From the NCBI GenBank assembly GCA_013398955.1, contig VWPU01006160.1, forward strand, positions 1 through 64,000: 64,000 nt of DNA. The letters are read 5' to 3'. A program made the translations under genes and the position numbers. The stretch's first letter is position 1; the number at the start of each line of letters is the position of its first letter. A model generated the notes under the pieces. The model was not told the DNA's origin. It did no database searches and worked only from the letters and a program-made list of their open reading frames with translations. This document shows positions 23,741 to 35,649 of this stretch, in pieces. The DNA comes from Callaeas wilsoni (lineage: Eukaryota; Chordata; Aves; Passeriformes; Callaeidae).

Positions 23741-24872
23741 TGTAGGGGTTTTAGGAGTTCTTCTTTTGTTTTGTTGGGTTTTTTTTCCTTGAGGAATTTG
23801 CCCCATGCATGCTGCTAAGGGGCCGTAATGACTGGCCACTTAACAGACAACAGAAGTTATCAGCTCAGGGGAGGGGGGCAGCTGGCCCCTCTCTCATTAC
23901 CTGAGGTTTCCCAGGTAGGAGGGAGATACCTCGAGATTGGAGACTGGGAAAAGCAGGGCTGGGGGCAGCCCCTGGCTCTCTCGCTCTCTCTCTCTCAGCT
24001 TTGGGAAGGAGGACCATCGGAGCCACCGTTTGGAGGAGGGAATTCGTGACTACCACCGTGGTCCAGCCCGGTCCTGCTTCTTCTGCCATGGGGTGAGCCT
24101 CTGCTCAAGAGAGCAGCGTCTGAACTGGGACCTTATTAACACCCACCTCACTAAGGGAGGGACGTTTTACCATCTGCCTAGGTGCCTGAGATCCTGAATT
24201 CGTCTCTCCCTGCCCTGCTTGGAGCTGGGCTGCCACTGCCCTGCCCTGCTGCTTCTTCAGCGCTGCTCCCAGCCTTCGCTGCACTGTAGCCCCGCACCTC
24301 CTGCCTGCCGAGACGTCCCAGGGGTTCCCACTACCGCTCTGGAGCGTGATACATCTCCTCCACGACCCTGAGATTTTTGCTTGTCTCTGCCTTTCCGGCG
24401 TGCCGCTTCCGAGAGTCCCGCAGGGCACCGGGCTCGGCTGTCGCTGGGGTTTGTGCAGCGAGTCTCTCTCCCGTCCCGTCCCGTCCCGGTCCCGCCGTCC
24501 CTCCTGCGCTCTCCCCGAGCTCGCCCCACAGCGCCCCCTGCAGCCGCGGGGGCACCATCGCACCTGCCCTGCGCACCGGGAGCCACCAGCGCCCCTGCCG
24601 GCTGTGACTGGAACTGCGCCAAAGGGGAAAGTGCCTGCGGCCGAGCAGGCCGTCACTGGGTTCTGGTTCTGCTTTGTTGTTAATGCCAGAGTTGTTGTTG
24701 GTTCTACCTATTAGATATACTAGTAAAGAACTGTTATTCCTATTCACATGTCTTTGCCTGAGAGCCCCTTAATTTCAAAATTATAACAATTCAGAGGGAA
24801 GGGGTTTATATTTTCCATTCCAAGGAAGACTCCTGCCTTCCTTAACAGACATCTGTCTCTCAAACCGAGACA
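23741..24872 (+). mobile_element. GC-rich ERVL-type solo LTR
   Basis: This 1132-bp element starts TGTAGGGGTT and ends AAACCGAGACA. The flanking 5-mers are CAGAT (left, 23736-23740) and CAGAG (right, 24873-24877), a 5-bp duplication with one mismatch. The 5' part carries 'atgcatgctgctaaggggcc', followed by a CT/TC-rich tract. The 3' half, 24300-24650, is very GC- and CpG-rich, with a (CCCGT)n-like tract at about 24473-24500. It ends with 'tagtaaagaactgttattcc', 'tctttgcctgagagccccttaatttcaaaattataa' and the terminal motif. These blocks are shared by common songbird ERVL LTRs. Long frames on both strands (for example minus 24105-24656, 183 codons) result from the high GC content. No internal retroviral genes are present. 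Confidence 0.85.
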
Positions 24873-27800
24873 CAGAGAAAAGCCAGTCTTTTCTTTCTCT
24901 GCTTCCTTTCGTCCAGGTCTTTCTACTTCGGTTACATTTGAGTATTTTCCTGAGTGGTCAAAAGTGGTTTTACTTTCAGACAGCTATGACAGTGATAATA
25001 GCCTATTTAACCTGTAGCTAGGGAATCCAAAACATCTACTGATAGATCTACTGATAGGACACAGTTACAATAGAGAGATCTGCCAGGCAGAGTGTAATGG
25101 ATCAGTCTCCTGTTCAAGTTTGCCCTAGGCCCCCAAATAGGTGAAAAGTTCACAGTGCCCCTATCTTGGAATCTGTCTTCTCATGATCTCCCCAGATGAA
25201 ACACCGAAGTGAGATGAAGGGAGTACATCAGTTGTGCTGATGTTCAGTGATCTCCTGGAAGGGTGCAATTCCACGGTCTTAACAAATATGACTGTTAGAC
25301 ACACTAAAAGAATTCAATAATTTGAACTGAAATTGTTTAAAGTCTACTCTTTTTCCCAGACTCATTCAAGTAGTTTCCCCATGCTTGAACTAGAGTCTTC
25401 TGGCACTACAACTTTTTGTCTTTTCCTTAAAACACATTTATCTGCTCATCTTGATATCTGCAGAAAAGAAAGAAGAGGTAGTTCTAATCCCAATTAAATG
25501 TAAGTAATAAGAAGTACCTGCTTGCTTTTTTAAAGAGGTCAAAGCAATAAACCGCAGACGAAGGAACTGTTTTGTTTGTGATCAAAGTACAGAAAAAAGA
25601 ATAACATTAATCAGATATATCTGTGCTGACTCAAATGTAAACAGAACTGGCAATGTATCAGACAATAAAAGACTTTCCAAATTTTTCCCTATCAAGTAAA
25701 AGAAAAGCATTTGTTCTTTACCCCATAGCAATGAACCAAGTGTCAAAGTCTCAGTTTGATCAGTCCATTAAGGAAGTGGGATTCTCTCAAATCTCACAGA
25801 TGAAGTGCAAGGCTGAAAACAGACTCCACAATATGTGTACCCTTTGCTTTTAACCTGTTTTCCAAGGCACAACCCTAATCTAACCAGGGCAAGCAAGATT
25901 CACAGAGATGTAATCCTGTTACATCTCTGAATTGAGAAGGTCAACTATATCAGAAACACTCTAAGTGCTTTTAACTTGCTGTTTTTATTTTAACTTGCCT
26001 TTAGTGTGCATTGCATCCAACTCTGTCTCTGCACATTGATGGAGTTTATCCTGTGGGAATCATGTTATTTATAGAGCTGGCTATGGAGACTAGAAATCTG
26101 CATGTGTCCGCTCGTTTGTTTCATGCTGACTGTCCCCCTTCTCCCCCCAGTATTCTGGACATAACTTCCAGTTCTTAAATTTCCTTATATTCTATAACAG
26201 TGTCCAAGTGTCTATGGGTGTTAATCATTGAAAATTGTTATTACACTTGCTCCATTCCTATTATCTAGTCACGACAAGGTTTCCTGTGAGCTTCTTAGGA
26301 ACACATTGGACATATATTGGGTCATCCCCTACCAATGATGATTTTTTTACTGTTCTCGCTCACTCTGCCCTTTGACCATCCACTGCCTAGTTTAATCCTG
26401 GGGAGAACTGTACTCACAGCGGTATCTTGCAAACAGCCCAAAATGGCAATCTATACACTGACGCAGAGCAATGATTTTGTATTCTGATGCAATGAAAGCA
26501 GGAAAGTACTCCAGTATTTACAGTTAATATAATTGAAACATAAAGCAGAATATAAGTTTTAGTGATAGTAAAACTTTCGGGAAATGAAGAGTGATCAGCA
26601 GTAGATGGAAATATTTACAAAAAAAAAAATAGGAATGTATCAACGGATAAAATAAGTGATGAAACAAGGGAAAAATAGAAAATAATGCAGAAAGTATGAT
26701 TGAATCCAGCTTCTACTAGGGTGGGTGCTTTGTTATCCCCCAGTTCTTCTGAGTCTTCGGCTTTACTTTTTTAGGAAATTGGCATGAGGAATGAAGACTT
26801 TTTTTCAGACAGCTGCACTGAATCCATTCTCCATCACATAAAGAAGCAATTCATTTGAGCTACTGCTGTCTGTCATTGTGTTCCATTTTTTCTTTCTTAT
26901 CACCTTGCTTAAACTTGAAGGAAGCGGAAAGTTCAGCTATGTCATTTCAGCTGGCAGCTGAAATTCTTTCTCAGTTTTTTAATGGAAGCAAAAATAGCTC
27001 CCAAGATCGAGCACTAGGTGTCCTGAGGCTTTCTTGGTTAGTAAACGGAGATGACAGGACTGGAATGTATTCAATCTGTTGCTGTCTCCTGGGCATCATT
27101 TATAGATTCTCTGTCAACCCACAAGATCCTCTATTACTATGAACAGTGTAATTAGTTTACAATTAAAGTTAATCACAAATCTATAAAAGGAGCTTCCAAA
27201 TATTGACAATGATTAAGAAAGTGAAATTACCATATATAGCTAATTAATTCATGGTTAGAAAATTGTGAAAGGAAATGAATTCTTACAGCTCCTTATAAAA
27301 CTGGTAGCAGAAATTGCTCTTTCCTACTTCCAGACTCAGCAATTATTTGTATATCTCTGATATCCTGAAGGAGGTGATTAGGACAAAATGTAAAAATAGT
27401 GTTTTCTGTCTACTTCAATTCTCTTCTAAAAAGTGTGTTAAAGATGCACTTTCCTACACAAAATACCAGTTGTGTCCATGTATTCCAAGTCATCTTTCCA
27501 CAGTATGGTCACCCTCCTGAGGCTGCAGAGAACACCTCAGAAAGGAAGACTAGCCAAACTTACAGTGTTTGCCATATTAAAAAGTTAAAATAAAAAAGAA
27601 ATATTATTTTGCTGACAATTTTTTCTGTTTTTTACAGTCATTACTCACATCTTACCCATACAAAAGATGTGCCAACTTGAAAAAGGAATCTTCACATCTC
27701 TTAAATTGTCATTCTTTATTTGCTTATTTGTATTACGCTCCTGTTAGAGGCCGAAGACTTGCAGTTTCAGACATTGTCCAAACAGAAAGCAAAATGCTAG

Positions 27801-29605
27801 TTCTTGCCTCAGAGGACTTACGATACTCCAAATGGATATAGGCAGATGAAAGAATACAAGAAAGCAATGGCACAATAAGCATGAATGGCGACAGTGGCAG
27901 TACATCTGCTGCACTGTGTTTTGTGGGTTTGGTTTTTTCTAATGGGTAGGAAAATACATGATGCTGAGCACAAATTAAGTATGATAAGGAAGCAGTATTA
28001 TGGATGTTTATGGGGAAGTTTTGGCCTCATGTAATGAGCAGTATGGGTAAAAAAGAAGGAAAATGTTTATTTCAAAATGTAGCAACTATGGGGTAAGGCT
28101 ATACCATGGACCAGCCTGGATGAAATATGATCTACCCAACTCCATGTCTCATATCAATAGGGTGGTATTAAAATATGAGGAGCACTGAGAGTGAAGACAG
28201 ATCACTCAGGCTTGATCCTATAGATTGAAGAAAGCTTGTGAACGTGTTCAAAAAGAGGAGACATCAGTATGTTCCTGGGCAAACTCTCCTTCTCTGACAA
28301 AAAGGCTGCAAACTACCAAAGGCTGCCAATGGACTGTGCTGTTTTTGTATTGTCTGCTTACTTCCCTTGATTCATGAAGGGATCATGGAGAAATGGGCAG
28401 CCTAGAGTCTATTATTGCATCTGACAGCACAAAACAATCATTGGTATAAATGAAAAAAAAAACCAGTGCAATAATTCCTACTTTTTTCCTTCCGCGTGTG
28501 TGTGTGTCTACACACATGTGTGTCTTTTTTGGTTTGGGCGTGCATGGGGGGTGTCTATTGGTGTGAATTTTGTTTCTAACAGAGAAGTCTCTATATCCAG
28601 AATAGTTGCAATACATGGAAAATGCATGGTAGTGAGAATTTCAGTGGTGTCAATCAAGAAAACAAAGGAGTATGTCCTATAGAATTTTACACAATGTTAT
28701 AAAACCAAGTGAATTTTTCATAGTTAGTGTTATTACCGTGACTGATCACTTGTGCTAAGCAGGGGTATGGACTCTCATACAACTATTTAGAGATCTTTTA
28801 AGAAAGTTGGTCGAAATTAGAAAGTGAAAGATATTTCTTATATTCCGTTATATTCCATGAAGCAGTGCAGCAAAGAACTACTGAAACTGTTTATCATATG
28901 AAAGCAAGTAGCTCCACACATTGCCAATTACATTGCAATTCCAGCTGTTCAAGGTCACACTAGCTGGCACACCTGCCTAAAAATTGTTGAAGAAGCAGGT
29001 AGAGAATAATCTACTAAGCAAGGTCTCCCACATAGTGTATGGGGATAGACCTTCATGAGCTGGCATGGCATCTGCTGTCTGGCTGTCAGATAAGGTCCTG
29101 CTGAAGGCCTGCATACACTCCAAGGAAGCCACTATGGTGGCTCTGTCTACTGCAGCATAAGAGGCTGAAACAAATCCTCAGACCACTGCAGGCCCATGAG
29201 GGCTGCCTGAACATCTGCACAACCCCTTCTGCAAGCACTCCAGAGCCCAAATTAGGACTGAAACCCATTATCCATCTTACTTGGCTTCATCTGTTTGGAA
29301 CAGAAGTTGTTCATCTAAAGCAAATTAGGTACACTTTAGGCAAGCCAGAAATCTTAATCTTTCCATCATCACTGCCAGAAATGACTTCCAAGAAGATGTT
29401 GGTAGCAACAGAAAACACAAAAATTGTCAGTACCACTATTTGGAACTCATTAATTGCTTATCCAAAATTAATGCTAAACTGATAGGCCTCTCAAAAGTAA
29501 TATGGACAGTTCATTTTGTTGGTCGGAACAGTCACAGTTGCCAAGCCACACTCCATCATACTATAAAAGTTATGACAGTCTGATGAATTTCTCAGAGACT
29601 AAAGA
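24873..29605. other. AT-rich non-coding stretch
   Basis: No gene or clear transposon is recognised. A polypyrimidine-AG sequence at 27622-27638 resembles a splice acceptor but has no partner donor. A short GT repeat lies at about 28495-28530. Frames of up to 95 codons (26855-27142) have no recognisable domain. Confidence 0.6.
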
Positions 29606-30944
29606 AAAGGTAATTTCGCTTTTTTAAAAAAAAGTAAAATGAAAGACTTTGGGAATTACCCACTCGCCTCAGTTTAGTAACTGCTAAGATCATGGAAAAA
29701 ATCCTACTGGAAGGTATGTTGAAGCATAAGGCAGTAAGGCAGTGATTAAGGACAGGCGATGTAGCATCACCGAGGGAAAACTGTTCCTTCACGAATGTTG
29801 GAGTGACTTCATTACCAAACAAGAGAAGGGCAACTGATGTCATCTTCTGGACTTTTGTGAGGTATTTGACTGTGTTCTATAAAATATTTTTTCCTCTTAC
29901 TTTTAGGGAGATAGGCTTGATGTAGATAAGGAACTAGCTGGATTGCCACATCCACAGAGTTAGTAAATGGCTCAATGTGCAAATGGAAATGACTAATAAG
30001 TGATGTCCCTCAAGGGTCCGTACCAGGACCAGTACTGTTCATTACCCTCATCAATTACATCAGTAGTGGGATGCAGTGCACCCTTGACAAGTTTATGGAT
30101 GACACCAAGCTGAGATATGCTGTTGACATGCCTGAGGTCAGGATGCCATGCAGAGGGACCTTGGCAGGCATGCGGAGTGCCCATGTGAACCCCATGAATT
30201 TCAACAAGACCAAGTGCAAGGTGTTGCACTGGGTTGATGCAATCCCCTATATCAATGCAGACTGGATTATGAATGGATTGAGAACAGCCCTACAGAGAAC
30301 TTGGGAGTATTTGCTGACATTGTCACCCTGTAGCCCAGGAAGCCAATTGTATCCTGGGCTCCATGAAAGGAAGTGTGTCTGACAGTTTGAGGGAGGTGGC
30401 TCTCACCCTCTGCTTTGCTCTCATGAGAACCTACCTGAAGTATTTCATCCACCTCTGAGGTCCACAGTGCAAAAGAGATATGGACCTGCTACAACAGGTC
30501 CAGAGGAGAGCTGCAAAAATGACCAGAGGGCTGGAATATCCTTCTTATGAAGAAAAGCTGAGAGAGATGCAGAGTTGTGTAGTCTGGACAAGAGAACGAT
30601 GCAGATAGACCTTATTGCATCCTTTTAGTACTTAGATGGGACCTACAAGAAAGAAGGAGGAGTACCACAGCCTGTAGTGACAGAATAGTAGAAGAGTTTT
30701 AAACATAAAAAGAGTAAATTTAGATTACAGGAAAGATTCTTTAAGAATAATTTTTTATTATGAGAGTGGCCAGACACTGGTTGCACAGAGAAGCTGTAGA
30801 TGACCCATCTTTAAAAGTATTCAATGTCAGGTTTGGCAGAGCTTTAAGCAAACTGACCTAAGGAAAGATGTCCATGCCCATGATAGGGTCGATGGACTAG
30901 ATATTTCAGCTTCTTTCCAACACAAAAAATTATGCGATTCTGTC
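29606..30944 (+). mobile_element. CR1 LINE, 5'-truncated copy with legible RT motif
   Basis: It begins in the RT N-terminal region near 29606-29690 ('gggaattacccactcgcctcagtttag'). The RT block VPQGSVPGPVLF starts at 30005. Twenty-nine codons later, in the same frame, comes the metal-binding motif FMDD at 30092-30103, followed by TKL, so both catalytic aspartates are kept. The C-terminal part and 3' UTR follow ('ttgcactgggttgatgcaatcc', 'cttgggagtatttgctgac', 'gtccagaggagagctgc', 'ggttgcacagagaagctgtagatg'). It ends at 'ttatgcgattctgt' near 30944. The frame is broken upstream and downstream (30071-30382 is only 103 codons) and no endonuclease remains, so it is inactive. Confidence 0.92.
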
Positions 30945-33900
30945 ATTGGCATACTAAGATGTACTGAGCGGCTTACAGCTGGTCAAGCTACCTATTAGTG
31001 TTATTTTAGAAGTTACCTATTAGTGTTATTTTAGCCAGTGGGTAGAGGGTCTTGGTATAATTATGCAAGAGTAATTGGGTTGTTTTTCTCAGAAGAAAAG
31101 AGTTTTGAAATAAAAAGTTCTGGAAACAGTATTTAATTTTCCCAGCCTTGATAATCTTGAATGCGCATGTATCATGTAATGTTATATACACAGTATAGAT
31201 CACTCTGTAAATGTTTTCTACCCAACTACAGTGCAAGGTCACTGCAATAAAGATCCGTTGGCCCTTAATCTGTATGATTTTCCTTCTGTCCGGCTGCTAT
31301 TTACTTCACCTTTTGCCCAATAGTCTTTGATACTGAAGCAAACTGTATGTTGAGTGGCTGCAGTGTATTAGATGCCTGAGACGTAGGTCATAGTTCTAAA
31401 TTTTCTGTACAATGTATTCTTTTTCTTGTTGTTACTCTTCCCATTTCCTGAGTTCAACCCTCTTCTTTACCTTATGGGACTTTCTTAATGGGTTCAGTTC
31501 ATCAGCACACATATATTTACTCTCCATTACTCTTTACAATCAAACTTCACTAATCCATCTCCTTGCCCTCCTAGCTGTCAGAAGCTAAGGGAATGCTGGA
31601 GAGCTAAATATGTAGGTGCCTATCTTTAGAAATCTAACATGTACTAGCAAGCGGGTAGCTTCTTTTGATACATCAAGCAAAATATTCTTACTAAGACAGT
31701 TTGATTTATTCTCTCTTGCCCTTCTTCACTGAGTGAAGTTGCTACCTCCTGACTCCTGATAAAAATCTGTTCAACCTTTCTCCCTTACTATGCATTCATG
31801 TTTCCTTCAAGTTACAATCAAACAGTTTCCTGTCCTACACTGCAAACGAAGGCAGACTGCCTCTTCAATCACTGATGTAGTTATATATCTAAGTTACAGA
31901 GTACCAGCAATCACTTTTCTTTCCGCCTGCCACAAGCCTCAAAGATTCTTTAAAGCTTTTCTGTGTGGCGTGGAAGTAGGCTGATTTTGAAACTGGTTTA
32001 GTTCAATAGATTTTTAAATCTGCCCCTTCCCCAGTACTTTGCAGGCCAAGCATAGAACACCCCAAAATCCATATTTCTCATGGTGCTAAGTGTTACCTAT
32101 GGTCTGATTGTCAATCTTTCAATCTTCCACCCAGATGGAATGGATCAACCGAAAATAAAGATTTTAATACAAGATTTCATGAGTGAAGGAGATAGCAAAC
32201 TTGAGGGAGGAGCGTTTTTTCCATACTTGTCTTTCCCCTGAAGGTGTCCTGGATTTGCCCTTGCTTTGATTGATAATGTATTCCTCCAGCAGTACAACCC
32301 ACCCTTCTGTTTCCATTTTTACCGCTGCAAGTTGTGCTGATGACTAGAGGGCCTTTCCTCATGTTATTGCAAAAATGTCTCCTGTTCAGTAAGCTGAAGA
32401 TCCTCTTATTCTGACAAATATTTCCTCTTTTTTTCTTTGCCCTAAAATATGTCGTGCCATTTGTCAGCACTAAAGCATGTGCTTTCTTGGTTCTGCTGTG
32501 CCTGACTGCACTGCTACTTTGTTTATGCTAGTACTGATGAGACAAATTGGAAGGTTTTTTTGAGACCCTTGCTAATAACATTTTCTCAGTCTGAAAGAAA
32601 GGTTTAGTTACTTGTGGAAGGCAGTGAAAACATCACCAGCATGTGCTTCCTCTGCTGGGCTGCTATCATCAGAGCTCATATACAGAGCGGAGTCATACCT
32701 GGTAATTTCTTGAATGGGAAATGGCATCAGGCATGAAAATTCAGCAAGTGAGGGTAAGTGTTAGAATCAGGCAACATGCTTTTTTGCCTCAACCTTTACT
32801 GAACAGGTGCTTCAGCATTGTCTCAGGATCCTGAGGGAAGTGTTTAAATTTAATTCAGAAATAAAACCAAGCTCCCAACTGCTTGAGATGATGAAAAATC
32901 CCAAGACTCTCTTCCTAAGAATAAGAGCATGACCCTGATATCTTGGCCAAATTCCAGATAGTGAAATCACATTCTGCCAATGTAAAATATACCTGTCATT
33001 TCAACTGCAAAGCTATTCTGAATTCCCAAAGAGAACTCCTGTTGAGTTTTGAATGCTTTAAATGGCTCCCAGGTCCACCACTTAGACACAGCATTTCTGG
33101 GACCTCTAAGTATGTCTGCTTCCAAAGCACATTAAAAGAAAAGAAATGAATTAAAGGCAGAATATCATCCTTATTTTCCTGTGGTAGCACTATTATTATC
33201 TCAAACTCCATCAAGTCATCAATTACTTTTTATTTTTCTTCTAAGTGATGCTGATTTGAGATTCCTTACGGAAAAGAGATAATTGAAAGATAGATTAAAA
33301 AAGCAAGAAGTTGTGATGAAACTAAACCAAAAAGTGGTATGCATGTTAGGAGTGGCATGCCAACACTTTGTACACTTGGTCTCTGAAGGAGGATGGATAC
33401 TCCCTAGGAAATTTCATGTTTTGAGTTGGAGTTTTTTTAACTCAAAATTTTAAAAAAAATAAAAATAATGAAACAGATGATGTAGCCGTGTTGAAATAGT
33501 CTTATCTAATAATTATGAGGTTTTTTTGTGACAGCTCTATAACTGCAGGGTGGGAATTGGAATGAAGCATTCAGCAGAATCTGTGTGATATCTCTAGCCT
33601 CCTCAGGGACCTATGAAACAAGAAAATTCTGTGTGGGGTTAAATTACAAATGACATTTAATATATTATAAGCTGACCAATAAAAGCATAATTTTCTACTG
33701 TGCCAGAGGTGTGATTTACACAGCCCAGGAAAAGAAGCTGCATTCACATTATTCTGTTTATTAATTGACCACTTACGAGAGAACTGGACCTTAGGACATT
33801 TCTATTCCACTGCTAAAGATGATCCTGGCAGCAATGATTTTGCCACCATTCTTTATACTAACCCGACACAAGATACACTTTGGGGGTTTTAACTAAGGAA

Positions 33901-35649
33901 GGCTTTCTTTTACCAGATACATCATATACTACTGAAACTGTGCAGATGGGCAAGTATCATTAAAACCTTAGCCAAAGGAACCTTGGTTATAAGCAGTTTG
34001 TTAGGAGCACACGTAGGAACTGATAAACCTCAAATAAATAGATATTGCATATGGTCTCTGCTTCCAGCAGTGTTTTGGTCACTACCGTCTGTCACTAGCA
34101 GACCTTCTGCCTTTGGGCTCAATTTTGGCAGCTGCTTTCATTGCCCTCATCTTCTCATTCCATCCCTAGGTTTTTATTTCCTTATTTATGTTTTTCTGCA
34201 AAGGCCTGGAAAGCCTTTCTGCTCTGTGATGAAGTGCCATAGGGGCAATGTGCTTAATTTGCTGCACCCCTCCTTCCTTAGAAATTGCGAACATGAGCAG
34301 ATCCCCAGGGCTTTAGAAATAACTTTATCTGACCTTACCCTACCTTTTCCTGCATGTGGATTCAAGGCCAAAGACAGCACTGGGTTTAGGTATTTACAGT
34401 TACTTTCCATGCTTGAGAGACTGCAGGACTGGTATGAGCACAGGACGTGGCCGAGATGTGCCAGGTACATCGCAGCTCATCTGTCTTGCTTCTGAATGTG
34501 CTGAATAGTGTTGCTCCCTCTGGACCCAAAGCTGCCATATGGGGGATGCAGTCCTTTGAGGAAGGTGAAACACTTCTGCATACATTCTCCAAGACATTGC
34601 ACCCTCCTGGGAGACTTTTCTGAGAGATATCCTTCACTGTCCTAGATCTGCTTTTGTAAGGCCACTTACTACTGCTCTTTAAAATGGCCTCTGTGAGCTC
34701 TGAAAGTGCTTGTTGAATTTGGGAGAAAAGGAAAAGGACTGTCTTTGGTGAATGTAACTGTTTTTTGGGTCAACTGGAAGTGTTGGCTTGGTCCAGATAA
34801 ATATTTTTGATATAAGGGGTTCCCCAGCTGTGCAGAATCTCCAACTGTTAGTAAGTTTAGATCATGGGAGGCAAAAAATGGGTTTTTTAGGTTTATTTTA
34901 AATGGAATAATGATTTTTCTTTACAAATCTGACCTTTTTGTGTACTATATGTCTTTCTTTCTCAGACTCTGCCCATTATTTTTCAAATGCTACCTAAATT
35001 ATTATATGTAATATCAAGTATTCACAGGACTAGATAGAATATAATCTATTGTGTCCATAATTTAATCTGAATGATGTGGTTAGAATCATATCTCAAAGGC
35101 ATACTATAATTTTTCTTTCTGACTACACATACAGTAGTGATATCAAGCATTTGGAACTCATGGGTTCTCCACTGACAGTTTTCTAATGTCATAGCTTACT
35201 TGGTGCAGTATGCTCTAAAAGAATATGTATCCCTTCTGAAATACACAGCTGCCTAAAACTGGCGAATTCTTGGTGTTCTTCAAATTAGCTTGAAATTAAA
35301 CTATTCTCTCAGTTACAATTACTTGAATCTGTAGTTTCACTAGGTTGATTCCTAGTGTCAGAAGGGACACTTTTTTCCCCAATGCATAGATTAGAAAGTG
35401 AATACAAGCGATGTGAAATGCTACACAGGGCAACATGCAGGGAACTAAAGAGCAAGAGCAGCCTTATGTGACTCACAGCCCTGTGATGAATAGTAACAAA
35501 TGACATGCTGTCATTGGAGACCTGCATTCATAGAGAACAAAACAAAGAGCTTTGACAAAACTTTAATCTTTAGCATCCAGTATATATTTTTACTGCAAAT
35601 ATACATGTGGGTCAAAAACCGGTTTTGCAGCTGTTAAACATTGATGACA
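30945..35649. other. AT-rich non-coding stretch
   Basis: No gene is recognised. A 170-codon plus-strand frame at 33983-34495 has no known domain (see the findings). A short perfect tandem duplication lies at 30989-31034. A polypyrimidine-AG followed by GTAAGT sequence near 32645-32752 does not hold an open frame. Confidence 0.55.
30989..31034. repeat. 21-bp perfect direct repeat with 4-bp spacer
   Basis: The unit TACCTATTAGTGTTATTTTAG occurs at 30989-31009 and again, without a mismatch, at 31014-31034. The copies are separated by AAGT. It sits about 45 bp beyond the 3' end of the CR1 copy. Confidence 0.95.

Noticed and set aside
24105..24747. Overlapping 121-183-codon frames on both strands
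   Set aside because: All fall in the CpG-rich part of the LTR at 23741-24872. High GC content lowers stop frequency, and no frame resembles a retroviral or host protein.
27610..27780. Exon after the acceptor-like 'ttttctgttttttacag'
   Set aside because: No matching donor within a reasonable distance, and no frame looks coding.
32660..32752. Possible exon ending at GAGG|GTAAGTG
   Set aside because: All three frames contain stops between the acceptor-like AG and the donor. At most a non-coding RNA exon, with no further support.
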